From Tetracladium setigerum (Eukaryota > Ascomycota > Leotiomycetes > Helotiales), in contig PZJY01000001.1 in the NCBI GenBank assembly GCA_031472005.1, forward strand, positions 1,984,001 through 2,048,000: 64,000 nt of DNA, read 5' to 3'. Shown here in pieces: positions 1 to 12,286 of this stretch (the stretch's first letter is position 1; each line of letters starts with the position of its first letter). The translations under genes and the position numbers were made by a program. Below the pieces are notes generated by a model. The model did not search any database, was not told the origin of the DNA, and was given only the letters and a program-made list of their open reading frames with translations.

Positions 1-3000
1 GTTTGGACACATTCCGTAATTGCAAAGAAACCTTTAATTAATTGCACAGGACAATGAATTGTTCTCTTGTTCCTTTGAGATTCCACGAAGAGGGAGTTCC
101 ATTTCGAAACTCATGAACCGAAGGGTTTTCACATTCATCTCCGTGTATTTCTTTCATCACAACCCCCCTCCCTGTTAACGAAGGTGAGTGGATGGGATAC
201 AAAAGAACAAATTTCCACACTCGGGAAATCGAGGAAGCAGTGAAGTATGAATGACTTTTTAGTCCATGATTGATAATGAGCAAACGGCAGAGAGTACTTG
301 GCTAAAATTGATAATTGAAAGATGTAAAAAATGTTCTTTTGGCTGCGAGTAATTATGAGTCCCACCTACCCGTCAACCAAGCACTCGCTTGATTCATAGG
401 CAAAACAAAACATCGCGATTAGTCGTTCTCTTGCAGCTTGCCAAAAGAAAATTCTCTCCGACTTCCAAGAAAAAATGAAAAAAATTCTTCAACCTCACTG
501 AATCAGAACCGATGAAGTAAAGAGTCAGTGAGGACCCAGTGCGAAGGGACGGATCGCGGGCGCGAAAGCACGATGAGAGACGGTCGCTTCGGTTGAGCGG
601 GCAGATGCAGGTTACAGACCTATCATGTAGCCGTTTTTAAGGCTAAATGATACTAACCTAAAACAAGATAAGAATGGCCGGGAGCAAAGTTGGGGTTTTG
701 GAAATCTCGTCTGTTCGTTGGGGGTTTTGGTCGTCAGTTGAAGTGTTTGGAAAGCTGGAAATTTCGTCTTTGTTGGAAGGTTGGTTGTCACTCGACCCTT
801 GGAGTGTTTGGAAAGTTGGGATGGCAGGATGTTCGTCTGGGTGGAGGTGTTCATGCCTGAGACAACTTCCCTCCCAACTCCAAAACAAGACACGATGACC
901 AGCCCTCACTCCACTGCTCACTTCTCAACTTCCTGAGTTCATCATGGGATTCGAATGGGATTTCGTCTTTGCATGACAGCGAGGGCTAAAAGAGAAGACG
1001 CAGTTGCCTGTGGCCTGTGAAACATAACACATAAAGCTACATACGTAGGTATTCACTCGTACTCCGAGCTGTACCTCAGAGCTGGTTGCCGCAGCGTCGT
1101 ACGCTAGAACTCAGCTGCCGTATCCAGCACGCTGACCGAGCCGCCCGACAATGCGTCGGGTCCTGCACGCTGCGCGGCATTTTTCCCATTGCCATTCATC
1201 CCCACTGTGGTGCCTGCCTGTGGTGTGGCTCTTGAATCGAGAAGACAGCGATTCAGTGATTTCTGGCATGCGAGGAAAAAAAAAGTACCGAGACGAAGCA
1301 GAATCTTCAAGGGCAGCCCCCCGCAAAAAAGCGGAAATTAATCGTGGATCAACTTCATGGCAAACTCGCTCACGCTGTGGCTGAGAAGTGGTGAAGTGGA
1401 CTCGGTGGAGTTGATAGGTTCGGTGCTTTCCGAATTACCGTGACAGGTTTCATCAAAGTGGCGGCGGGCACTGGCCCAGATTTAAAATAAACCTCCCTCA
1501 GTGACGTTCCTTGCAGGAGGAGGTTGAGCTTGACTTTTGACTCTTTGAGTCAGAATGATACCTGGTTTCTGTTTGTTTTGATTTTGGCGAGGATACAAAA
1601 GTAGATGGTGCACGGCAGCAACAAATGTACTTTTTGGTACAGTAATCCCTTGCCCACCTTGAGTACAGTACAGTACTCATTATCCCGAGGTCATTTGTGC
1701 TCGGAATTGCCACTTGCCCAATTGATGATCTTGCAACGCTGCTGGTTTCAGCGTCGCTTGGTGGAGCTCGATTAGGTCTTTTCTTAGCCAACCGGCCCCT
1801 CTTCAGGGGAAATGCTTAACCTCGACGTTGACCTCTCAGAGGGCCCAACAGAACAGCAAGGGGGAGACATGAACTCGGAAATCGCTCTGACTGGACGATG
1901 AAGATGTGAACTCCTGAGAACTTTGGAGTCTTGGAAAGACCTCTCAGAGCGACGGCCCCTGCCAAGACTCAGCTGCATGTAGGCGAGGAGGTCTGATATG
2001 CAAAGTGATTGGGCATCCTAACCTCAACCCCAATCTTGCACAACGAAGAGATGTTGTTTCTTACTCGCTCTCAACCACAAACACAAACGCTACGTGCCGA
2101 CTCTGCATTCTGTCGACAGCCTGTAGAGTACAGAAGGCATGTTCGTTAGTCAGGGGTGCACACGTCGGTTTCGCCAGCCCAGAAAACAAGACACCAGAAC
2201 CTATCATCCGCTGTTCGCACTGCACGTCAGTGCACGCTCTGGATCACCCGGAGCCTGAATGGAGCCAGTCCCGTTGCTTTTTGGGGGGTATCCGAGGTCC
2301 CTCGCCTGTGCAAAGCTGATCTGGAGTCTTGCGTAATGGGCGAGATGGCAGGAGGAGAACGAGGAGATGGAAGACAGGATACACCTGGTCGAAGCACACC
2401 ACCACCTCCCAAATCCGCGCGTTTGATACTGTGCGCTGCTGATTGTTCTCAGTGGACACTGGACGGTCAGTGGCTCAAGGAATAGTTTCGTTTCGCCCTT
2501 GCAGCTGCGGTCTAAGAACCGGGGAGGACAGGGATTGCGGTGGCGCATCAAGATCAACGGCAGGGTCTGTATTTTTTTGGGATGACCACCGAAGGGGAGG
2601 CGTCAATCTCGCGATATAAGATGGCTGGTGCTCCCCTCCTTCTTTTGGCCGTCGTCCTTCAACCACCTTGGCATACTCCAGCTTCATTATCTCGTTCAAA
2701 GGCTAGTCCTTTCGTCGTTCATCTTTTCACCTTTGCTTCCGTGAGTCAAATTGCCTGTGGCAAGTCTCAGACACTCCTTTCAACAACTTTCGAACGAATA
2801 CTTGAAGTATCCACTCCTTACCTGCCACTCTCGAATCCGAATCTTGCGTTCCCGAGCGTCTCGTGATTTAAAAGGTATGTTCGCCTTCACTTATGTCCCA
2901 AAAAACAAACAAAAAAACGGTATCTGTGTCATGAAGGCGGGGAGGGCGAAAGAATATTCTGTTGTCTATCACATTTGTGTTGTTTTTGAATGACTTTGAG

Positions 3001-3290
3001 TCTGTCGGCGAGAAATTCATTGTCTGGCAACTTGTTCACTCCAGCCATTTATTGTTGTTTCGCGTTGCTATTGTTAGTGACAATAAGTCATTGTCTGCGA
3101 GGACAATAGTCTGTTCCAATTCCATACAGCAAGCAACCTCAAGTACTTAAACACCCCAGCTAACACCTTACCCAGCACACAAAAATCGCAAACGCAATCA
3201 CCGACACAAACACAAGACACGATCTCGACTTTACCTTCTTCAAGGAACCATCAAAAAACAATCTCGTCAGGCACGAACACCAAATCAACC
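1..3290. other. Long non-coding stretch left of the LPMO gene
   Basis: No open frame here has a recognisable domain, a usable intron pattern or a sensible start. The short frames overlap each other on both strands. 660-850 contains loosely repeated segments, with GTGTTTGGAAAG twice. The last ~150 bases before 3291 are A/C-rich with few G and no ATG close to the start, which is how fungal 5' leaders often look, so this part is probably the LPMO promoter and leader. Confidence 0.6.
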
Positions 3291-4555
3291 ATGAAATTCT
3301 CCACCGCTTTCGCAGTCCTCGGACTTGCAGCACTTGGGTCAGCCCATGTTGTCATCAACACACCAGTTCCCTTCCTGGAGTCGATTCGCAACAACGACAA
3401 CGGACCCCTTCGGGATGATGGGTTGGACTTTCCTTGCAAGGCCAAGGGAGTTTACACTCCACAAGGCGCAAGCACACCCATGGCACTGGGTTCCCAGCAG
3501 CCGTTGTCCTTCACCGGAAGCGCAGTTCACGGAGGAGGATCCTGCCAAATTTCAATCACATATGACAAGGCACCAACCAAGAGCAGTGTCTGGAAAGTCA
3601 TCCACTCGATCCAAGGTGGCTGCCCAATCACTACTGCAGGAAACCTCCCAGAAGACCCAAACCTCGTTGTCCCTCAAACCTACAGCTTCACGATCCCTGG
3701 AGAGCTACCAACCGGCGAGGCTGTCTTGGCTTGGACTTGGTTCAACAGAATTGGCAACCGTGAGATGTACATGAACTGTGCACCCATCACAATCACTGGC
3801 GGATCCCAGCGTCGTGACGAAAACTTTCTGGAAGCCCGAAACGCTACCCAGCTTGTCGAGCGCGACATCGCCGCATACAACTCTCTCCCAGACATGTTCC
3901 GTGCAAACAGTGGCGATGGCTCATGCACAACAGACGACAACGTAAACATCAAGTTCCCCAACCCTGGATCTTCAGTCCAGAATTTTGGGGACTCCATATC
4001 CCAACCCCAGTGCAACGCTGCTGGCGCTCCTTCTCAACCGGCCTCCCCAGTCACCACTGCCCCATCAACACCCATTGCGGCTCCATCGGCTCCAGCATCT
4101 TCGAAGGCCTCGCTCCCAGGAGGTGTCTTCTTCCCAGTGCCAAATCCAACCAAGGTGCTACGACCGTGGTTGCTGCTCCAATTGCAACCACATCAGTCTC
4201 TAGCGCCCCAGTTCAGGCTCCTACGTCAGTTCAAGCTTCTCCTACAGTTCAGCCAACTACCCTCATCGTCGTTCCCACAAAGCCTACTTCCGTCGCACCT
4301 CCGGCGGGCACAGGAACCGTCGGCGGAGGATCAGCTCTTACAGGAGTCTGTACAACTGAAGGAGCCTGGAACTGCATTGATGGAAAATCCTTCCAACAAT
4401 GTGCCAGTGGAACTTGGTCAGTCGCAATGCAAGTCGCCGCCGGAACAGCTTGTACACCTGGTCAAGCCCAACTCGACATCCACGCCATCGGTACCAAGAG
4501 ACGTAACGTTCGCTTCTCAGGAGCACACATTCGTCGCCACCTTCACAGCTCTTGA
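3291..4555 (+). CDS. AA11 lytic polysaccharide monooxygenase with C-terminal Cys-rich module
   Basis: Predicted secreted copper enzyme that oxidatively cleaves chitin. The first 18 residues form a signal peptide ending in GSA. The mature protein then starts with His, which is residue 19 here and the first ligand of the histidine brace. The second brace His is residue 80, in VHGGGSCQ, an AA11 signature. WFNRIGNREMYMNC near residue 160 supplies the conserved Asn/Arg/Tyr core. After the catalytic domain comes a Ser/Thr/Pro/Ala linker. A ~40-residue Cys module (CTTEGAWNC, FQQCASGTWS) of the type found behind AA11 domains (X278/CBM19-like) follows, and the tail is basic. The frame changes between 4123 and 4155 inside the linker. 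Adding one base, for example a third G at 4154-4155, gives 421 residues. A 32-nt intron (4123-4154) would also restore the frame but is shorter than normal fungal introns. The start has a clean signal peptide and no upstream in-frame ATG. Confidence 0.92.
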
Positions 4556-5376
4556 GTTTTGCTGCTGGTCTAGCAAAACTTGTTCCTTCATTTCTGCATT
4601 GGGTGTCATACCATAGGGTGGTGTTTGTTGATTGGAAAAACCTTCTTGTACATACATTAAAAGACTTCGGTGGGAGATTGGGCGTTACGTGCGGCGTAGG
4701 AGGATCTGGTTTGGAAATAAAGTCCAAAAACATTCGTTTCGGTGTAACGGTGGGAAATATCCATAGGATACCCCTCATTCAACTAGATGAGAAAATGAAG
4801 CAATGACTTTATAAAAAAAGATTGACAATCCCACATGTGACTTCTGATATGTTTATGAACCTAGGATGCTAACCCTGGTGACCCGAAAAAAAGACTGCAT
4901 GAGGAGTAAGATTGAAATATGCACAAGTAGGCAAGCAATACGACATAAATTTGTTTGTATTTTAATTGTGGTTATGAGAGAATTCTTCTTTTGCAGAGTG
5001 TTGCAAAATCGATCTGAGATGGTTAGTAAACCAACTCGTAGCTCGTTCAGTGGCCCATTAGATTCTAAATTCTCTCGGGCGGGTGTAGGCGAAATGGCCT
5101 GTCGACTTGCAAGACAAGAAGAGCGAGAGCAGGTAGGTGAGTTTGTTTCTGGCTAGAAATTCACCATATGTCTTCGACATTGATCGAGGCGAAGTAAAAT
5201 CGACTTGCGAACCGTGTGCAAAAGCAGGCGGGGGATCAATTGCTGGCAAGTGATGCGACGCCCATAACTTCATTGCCCACTCTATAGATTTCCTTCCTGA
5301 TTCGTGTCGGCTCGCAGTGGGAAGTCACAGACTGGTGTGGTTCTGGGCTCTAGTCGTAGGCCTGCCCTTGAGCTGG
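4556..5376. other. Intergenic, convergent 3' ends
   Basis: This gap separates the LPMO stop from the Yih1 stop; the two genes converge. It should hold both 3' untranslated regions and polyadenylation sites. I see no supported gene, only short frames without domains. Confidence 0.6.
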
Positions 5377-6210
5377 TCATCGTTTCCCTTTTTTCTTCGA
5401 CGACGGTACAACTTCATCCACAAAGTTTCCCTTGACGAAGGCATCCCTTGCCACAGTATTAATAATACTGAAACGTTTCGGCCCAAGCTGATGCCCGCCG
5501 TACCATCTAGTAACCACAACCATCGTGTTCCATAATTCCATGAGCTGCATTAAGTGTAGCACTCGTCCGCCAGCAGCAGTTTCTCCATCGTCATCGCAGT
5601 CTTGATATGTAACCCCATTGTCTCCCTTGATTCTCCAGGCAGTGATATTATGAGTAGCTGATCGGACCTTTTTATCGGTATCGAGAAGATGTTGGAGGTA
5701 TTGCTTCGCCTGCTCCGTGGAAGAGACTTGAGCAGCACGAGCAACAAAGACTGATTTAAGCTCAATGACAACATCAGATAATACCCATGGCGGGACCTCG
5801 TCAAGGTTTGTGTCGTTTGCAGATGTTGCTTTGTTGGGCTGGTCCACTGTCTGCTGTTGGGGCTCCTCTATCTCTTCCACGTCTTGGATTGCTTCACCTT
5901 GCAAAATAGTGTTCACTTCCTCGATGACATCGAACAAGCACACCTCTCCAGGCTGGAATAATCTACCCACCACATCCTGGAAAATATCGACAAAATATGC
6001 AGCTGCTCCCTTGCGCGTATGTTCGCCAGAGCTGTGCGAGCTGATAGTTGGTGGTGAGGAGGGGTAGTCAGACGGGAATCGAAGCTTCAGGGAGGTTGCA
6101 TGTTGCGGGAGATGCAGGATATAAACATCAATGGAATCGGTGGTACTAAGCGAGCCATCTCCGTAGATAGAATTGATGACTTCGACCTCATTCTCAAGAT
6201 CCTCGTTCAT
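5377..6210 (-). CDS. YIH1: Yih1/IMPACT family protein, regulator of Gcn2
   Basis: Cytosolic protein that competes with Gcn2 for Gcn1 and so dampens eIF2-alpha phosphorylation under amino-acid starvation; this is family knowledge. The N-terminal ~110 residues are an RWD domain (EVEVINSIYG, FPSDYPSSPPTIS, followed by helices). A linker rich in Glu/Gln precedes the IMPACT/UPF0029 domain at about 140-260, with the hallmark segments DDDGETAAGGRVLHLM and VVVTRWYGGHQLGPKRF. The tail is Lys-rich (SSKKKGKR). I chose the ATG at 6210 because RWD homology begins right there. The open frame runs 17 codons further but has no other ATG. It is a single exon of 277 residues with no frame break. Divergent from the DUF3433 gene. 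Confidence 0.95.
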   Translation of the reverse strand: MNEDLENEVEVINSIYGDGSLSTTDSIDVYILHLPQHATSLKLRFPSDYPSSPPTISSHSSGEHTRKGAAAYFVDIFQDVVGRLFQPGEVCLFDVIEEVNTILQGEAIQDVEEIEEPQQQTVDQPNKATSANDTNLDEVPPWVLSDVVIELKSVFVARAAQVSSTEQAKQYLQHLLDTDKKVRSATHNITAWRIKGDNGVTYQDCDDDGETAAGGRVLHLMQLMELWNTMVVVTRWYGGHQLGPKRFSIINTVARDAFVKGNFVDEVVPSSKKKGKR

Positions 6211-7063
6211 GGTTCCGGATTTTCGGTTCCTGACAGAGAAGCAGACGGGAACGCATGGCAAGGTTAAGCGCGGGCGCTAAGCCGATGTCGTTTTAAACTT
6301 TACGCGCCTTCACTCAAATGACGCTAGCCGACTTGAGAACGAACATCCCCTGTATCTTGTTGATGTATTCAACAGCTTGGTTTTTCCTGAGAAACAAGAT
6401 CAACCCGCCCCTTCCCTACCATCGGTTCCCTTTCGGATATGCCCTCTGGATGTGTGGTTACAAATAAACTTACTTCTACGTGGAAGTCTGTAGCAAAGGA
6501 TTGTGGATCGAAATTCGCAACTTCACAACCCCAACACTTGCAATACCACTCAACAGTGGCACGATATTTATATATTGTTACAGGTTCTATGCTCAAATGT
6601 ACACCCTGACAAAATGCATTAGATTCTATTCGCTCGGGTGGCAGCCAACTAGAACAGTGTCACCAATGTCAAACAGCCTTGACTGCCGCTTCCCCTCAAT
6701 CCAGCCACTCACCTGCTGGCAATAGGCGCACAAATTCGGAAGGCCTTGACCCTGGTTGCAAAATGTTGGTATCAAGGCTGGTCCGGTTGGATGGATATCT
6801 TCAATGGTTTTCATCTGTTTTCTGTATCTTTTCTACTCGCTACTCATCTTTTGTTCACCTATTGTTCATTTGTTTTTCATCAGGTTTCTCATCTAGAGGT
6901 GTTTACGAGCCTCTTTCTCTTACGTCGAATATTAGTGTCGTTCTTAAATCACATTACTTTTCTTTTTAAAAAATTCATAAATCGTGCTATCATTCAATTT
7001 GGACGCGGGACACGGATTGTGAGTGGAAAAGAACGCTTTAAAAGTGCATTTGCGAAGTGCATC
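6211..7063. other. Shared promoter region of YIH1 and the DUF3433 gene
   Basis: Divergent intergenic region of about 850 bases. 6800-6990 is T-rich. No open frame here has a domain. The exact start of the right-hand gene is uncertain, so part of this could be its leader. Confidence 0.55.
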
Positions 7064-10000
7064 ATGCGACACGGTTTGGGGGAATCGAAGGCCAGAACTA
7101 GTTCACAGGAGCAGACAACACTATACTCTCCTCATTACAGCCATGGGCATAATTTGAAAAGGCATGGGAATTCAACTCAAGGGTTCTCGTGGGAAGATTT
7201 CAAGATTGGTTTATTGGCATGGAGCTCATCAAATAGTAAGTTGGCATCACGTTTGCGATGCCTGCTGACCAACTTCAGGTGATCCAAAGTTTTGGAAGCC
7301 GGTTACGCTCGGTGTGCCAGTATTGGGCCCAATTGTTCTCATGTCAATTGGCATAATCACCATCCTTGAATACCTGGCCCACACAGCATCAATCGAGGGG
7401 AATGGCGGCGGGATCGTATTCGCTGAAAGCGTAGAGAAGATTTCCATGTCAACAAGGTTCATGTAGGTCTCGTTGCTGCAACTCATTGGGTTTGTATGCT
7501 TACGGTCTTCAAGCTATCTCCTTCTTCCAACCATATCAGCCGTCATTTTTAGCATGCTGTGGAGGTATGAGTTCAAGCCTCGATATCAAATCTATAGCTA
7601 ATACTTGAGACAGCTGGGTGGATCTAGACTCAAAACGACTGGAACCATGGTTCCAGTTGTCAAAGCCAGAGGGAGCTCGGGGAGTGATTCGCTTCTTCTT
7701 CAATACCCGTTTGATTTCCTACCTTTTGTTCCAGTCACGGCTCTCCGCCGAAAGTAAGTAATTTTCCATGTTGCACCGCTCATATGACTAACAGTTCTGT
7801 GGACATTGGGGCGTCTTCTTTTCTAGCACGGTCATTTTGATCGTCTTTTGGATTATCACTCCTTTCCAGAGCGCGATCTTCAACACACGCACAGTTGATC
7901 GATCAAGATCAACATCAATGCACAACACTGCACAACTCATGCCCCTGGAAACACATCAAAATATCCTGAACTCGAATTTTCTCAACACAGCCTATGGAAT
8001 CTCGGCACTGGGGCAAAAGCTTCCCCCTTTTACAACATCAGAATTTGCCCTCCTTCCGTTCAAGCCCTCTGCCGATGGACAATTGCAATCGGAAACACAG
8101 ACTTGGTCAGCAGTCACAAAAATCTACAGTACATCGTTGGACTGCGAACCTGCCTTGATTTCTCAAGGCCGAGGTGAGACAAAGAAGTTTGACAATGGAA
8201 GAGGTTGTAGCAACATGTTTGCCTTCACATTACTCGAACGCGAGTCTTTCCTCCTTCAATATCTTGGTTACTTCAATGACGCAGTAGTTGGGAGGAGCCT
8301 TGCAGATCCAAATTGTACCAAAGAACACGAGAACAATTTCCTCGCCATCTGGGCACCAAAGCCAGCCAACCAAACAACAGGCGTTGATTATGAGAACATG
8401 ACCGCTTTGTTTTGTCGCCCCAGATACCATGTTCAGGAAGCAGAAGTAACTGTTAATGCCTCCGATGGAAGGGTTCATTCTCACAAACCTATCGGTACCA
8501 TCACCAACCTTCCCACTCCCAACAATATGTTCAACACTACTCATTTCGAATATGTTGTTGGTGCCGGAGTGCCTCCCCTCAGACAGAGAGCCAACCGTCC
8601 AGATACCTTTAGACTCGAACCATATCCTTCCGTGGCAAAATACAACCTATCGTGGCCACTCCCAAATGCTGTTGGCTTTGGGGTGTTTCTAAATAATGGA
8701 ACCATTGAAGATCTCAAGGACCCAGAAATTTTGAGCAAGGTTTTTGACAATGTCCACAAACTATTGTTCGCTGTTGCTTTCAATATACTCATACAGCCCC
8801 CAGGCTCCATTGATATTGAAATACCCCAAGCTGGCATCGTTAAGGATACACTGGGTGCCATCATAATTGAACGCACGATCTCCATAATTGTCGAAGGAGC
8901 ATTTGGCCTTGTTCTTATTATGGTGGTTGCTCTCTGGTGGATTTCGCACAAACGCCCGAGTCGATTATTGGATGATCCTGCGACAGTTTCGAGGGTGATG
9001 TCTCTCATTCAGGACACTATTTTAAAAGATGACCTGGCAGAAATATCATCACAGACATTCAGATTGGCCATGTCAAGTACTGGTAGTCGAAACCGAGTAT
9101 TCCTAACAAGGGATCAAGCAGGATCAACCTTGTCGTCCCATACCACAATAGAATCTACGATGTCAGGGAAACAGAGTGTTGATCAAGAACTTCCCGTGGT
9201 TAGACCCTTGGAACTCCGGATACTTTTCGGGTTACTATTTACCAGTGCAATTTTCGTGGCACTTGGCACTGTCATTTTCCTTGAAGTTTACAGTTCTCAA
9301 CGAAATGGTAAGCTCATTCATGTCTATGTCGTACAGCGGCTGTGTTGCTCACGCGTTATCAGGTATTTCGGTGCCATCTACGAATTCAACTGTGATGTCC
9401 ATCCTCGAAAACTATCTTCCAACCATTTTTGCCACTCTTTTGGAGCCAGCTTGGATAGTTTTGAACCGTGTTTTGTGCCTTTTACAGCCCTTTGACGACT
9501 TGAGAAAAAATCACGCTAAGCCGTCAAGTTCAATTAAGGCAAAATATACATCTCTCCCTCCGCAAATGACGGCATGGCGAGCTCTCCGATCTGGACATTT
9601 TGTTCTATTCACCGTGTGCATAATCGCAATTTCTACGAATATCCTCGCTGTCGCTCTAAGCGGGCTCATTGAACAGCGGTCAACAACGGTCACTTTCCCC
9701 ATGATGAGCACACAGAATCTCGCCCCAAAATTTGACGGAGGGCCTCTCACAAGAGGAATCTCCTTATCAGTCTATCTTGATCATTTTTACGCGGCACAAT
9801 CCAATCTTTCCAGCGGCACACCACTGCCACCATGGATAGATGCAGAGCGTTTCTACATACCATTCGCATTCGAAAACCCTCGTGTAGAGACAGCAGCAGG
9901 CGCGCCGCTGGGTCTGCAGGGAATATTAGGCTCAACTATAGGTATTGGAGCAGAACTCGACTGTTACGAATTATCTGCAGATCAGAGTACCGATCATAGC

Positions 10001-11172
10001 TATTCGTTTGTGCCATCAAACAAAACGGGCTACGTCGAGTTCACAACTACAGATGTCCTTTCTAACGGTACAAAATCAAATTGCGTATCGTTGCAGACGG
10101 GTGTATTAGACTCTAATGGAACGGTTGCGATAAGATCTGGTAACCTGACCACAGCTGCCTCTGCAATTGAAGTAATGGGTTTCAGAACAGATGATGGGGG
10201 ATCTTGCTCTCGTGCTATCACAGCCGGCTGGGTCCACATTGGCGCCAACAACAGCACTCTCTCTTCCGCGAGCACACCTTTTGGCGCTAGGAATTTGACA
10301 CAGACCTTCTTGACGTGTGTACCCCAACTCAAAGTAGCCACATTCGATGTTCTCGTCTCACCAGAAGGGCAGATCCTACGATCAACACAAACAAGCAATT
10401 TCACTTCTGAAGCAGAGACAGTCAAGTACTTCCAAAATAACTCTACACAAGAAGATGAATTCTTTTATCATGTGGGATACAACACCATCAGTGTTGGCGC
10501 GGACACCATGATCTGGCACAACGACAGTATCACAAACGACTGGATGAACTCCCTTATTACCTACAAAATGGGCAACAATTCAATTGTCGACCCTGCCTCA
10601 CCCGTTCCAACCTATGAAGACGGGAAAAAACTCTTATCCGAGGTGTATTCATTAGTGTTCGGGATTCTTCTTGGCCTTAATACACACGTCTTCGAAAAGT
10701 CCTCCGATCCAATCAATCTAGAGGTCACGGTCTTCGCAACCGAGCAACGTATCTTCCTCAATCCAGCCATGTTTAAAGTTACCATCGTTCTCCTATCCCT
10801 CCAACTTATTGTCGCCGTTCTATACTACACCTGCAGACCAAAGCTATTCTTGAGTAATCTCCCAACAAATATCGCAAGTATTGTCGGATTTGTTCAATAC
10901 TCACGGGCTTTGGATGATTTTGCGCCTGAAAAGAAGATGAGGCCTGGCAGTGGGAGTATCACTGGATCTGGGAAGGAGGAAGGGGATAGGGAGAAGAGAT
11001 ATGGGTTTGGCAGGTTTGTGGGACGGATGGGAGGACCCATGTTGGAATTGAAAGGAGTAGGTGGGTTGTGCCGCTTGAGAGTGAGAATCCGGAGGTAGGG
11101 AAGGGAGGTTTGTGGAGTGGGTTGAGGTTGAGGGGAAAGAGGAGAGATGAGGATAGGAATGGATGGATTTAA
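7064..11172 (+). CDS. DUF3433 multi-pass membrane protein
   Basis: Large fungal membrane protein of unknown function with two repeated DUF3433 units. Exons: 7064-7235, 7279-7462, 7514-7564, 7614-7753, 7827-9307 and 9363-11172. Introns are 43-73 nt with good donors (GTAAGT, GTAGGT, GTATGA). Membrane segments include PVTLGVPVLGPIVLMSIGI, YLLLPTISAVIFSMLW and VILIVFWIITPFQSAIF. The family core SWVDLDSKRLEPWFQLSKPEG is at 7614-7680, and the extracellular loops carry many N-glycosylation sites. Two single-base losses break the frame. The first is near 7681-7685, where the SDSLLLQYPFDFLPFVPVTA segment lies in another frame. The second is at the GGG of 11020-11022, after which the usual tail (THVGIERSRWVVPLE) is shifted. 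With both bases added, the six exons make exactly 1,279 residues. The fourth intron may have lost its ancestral acceptor. The start at 7064 is the least certain point. Confidence 0.85.
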
Positions 11173-11540
11173 AGATTTCGACAGCTCTAGATTTATACTA
11201 ATCTCGGAAAGCTTTAGCAGCAGTGGTCGCTCTGAGAGAAGAAATAATGAGGATTATACAATTGATCGAAACATCTGTTTTTATCGCCTAAACTCACCTA
11301 GAGCTTTGACAAATATCAAACTGTACCTTTGTAACGAAAGATCAGTGAGTCTCCTCGTTGTTTCGGGTTCTAGTAGCAGAACTGTGCCAGTTACTTTCTA
11401 TCACTGTCGGTCTATCACTCTACGCAATTGACTTTGTTTAATGCCAAACAACAAAAAGAAAAACTCGTCAGATCCAACCATGCTCTATCAACAGAGTAGC
11501 CCACTCAGATGCGACGACGGAACTCCTCTTCCCCCTCATC
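11173..11540. other. Intergenic, convergent 3' ends
   Basis: Sequence between the corrected DUF3433 stop and the stop of the AIG2-like gene. It holds only 3' flanks of the two converging genes; nothing else recognised. Confidence 0.55.
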
Positions 11541-12286
11541 CTAGTTCTCATGCTGGTGAGTATGGGAAGCATCAGCGAATGGGCCATCTGATGTCTTGTC
11601 CTTGTCGTCCTTGTCTTTCTCATCATCCTTCTCCTTCGTATCTTCAACATCGGTAACTTCCTCATCAATTCCTATCCAATGTCAGCAATACGACCGCTAC
11701 TTCGACTATTTGCAAACATACCATCATATTCGTTGCTATCGTCGCCCCATAACATCAATTTGTTCTCCCTGAAGTCCTCATAACTCCACTCCTCGTCCTC
11801 CAAATTATCTGTACCAGCCGTAAAAAGATACGTCTCGCCTTTCATTTTCTTTCCCTCGCCCACATCAAACTCAACCGACACTCGCGTATACTGAGACCCC
11901 TCGAAGCTATCCAAGCGCTCAACATCCCCATCTGTGAGGCCAGCAACGCAGATGCCCTTTACGCTTTGACCAACTTGCTCAATGATACCTGGGTAGTCGG
12001 CATAACAAACACGGCGGCGGCAGTAATCGTAGAGAATAGCAGGCTTGACCGTGAGGGTGGCTGCGAGGGCGGCCTTTCGGGGGTTGCGGGAGACATCGTC
12101 GATGCCGTAGATTACGCGGTAGAGGACTTCTGGTGCCATCTGTAAGGGGCGGTTAGTTGGTATGTATCTCTCTTCTCACTAGATGAATGAAAGTATACCA
12201 AGGTCCCTGCAGATCAAAGTCAGCAAGGTTGTAAAGAAAGTGGAGGGGTACAACAGACCATAGAAGAAGGCAGTTCGGTTACCCAT
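11541..12286 (-). CDS. AIG2/gamma-glutamylcyclotransferase-like protein
   Basis: Small cytosolic protein of the GGCT fold, whose members cyclise gamma-glutamyl groups; the substrate of this one is unknown. Four exons are needed: 12259-12286, 12199-12206, 11722-12139 and 11541-11671, with introns of 52, 59 and 50 nt. Exon 2 is only 8 nt. With it the protein reads MGNRTAFFYGTLMAPEVLYR, which is the family's opening YGTL glycine-loop motif; without it the motif is destroyed. Further family marks are VCYADYPGII and LDSFEGSQYTRVSVEF. The last exon encodes an acidic/Lys tail (KEKDDEKDKDDKDK) that ends in HTHQHEN. Total 194 residues, phases all consistent. The first donor is GTCTGT, weaker than the others. 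Confidence 0.88.
12199..12206 (-). other. 8-nt micro-exon of the AIG2-like gene
   Basis: On the minus strand CTGCAG precedes GGACCTTG, which is followed by GTATAC. These 8 nt complete the codons Gly-Thr-Leu of the conserved YGTLM motif and keep the frame between exon 1 (phase 1) and exon 3 (phase 0). Confidence 0.8.

Noticed and set aside
2005..2557. Overlapping frames of about 104-117 codons on both strands
   Set aside because: They mirror each other, contain no domain and have no promoter-like or intron structure.
5377..6261. Longer Yih1 starting upstream at 6261
   Set aside because: The upstream codon is TTG, and the RWD domain begins at the ATG at 6210.
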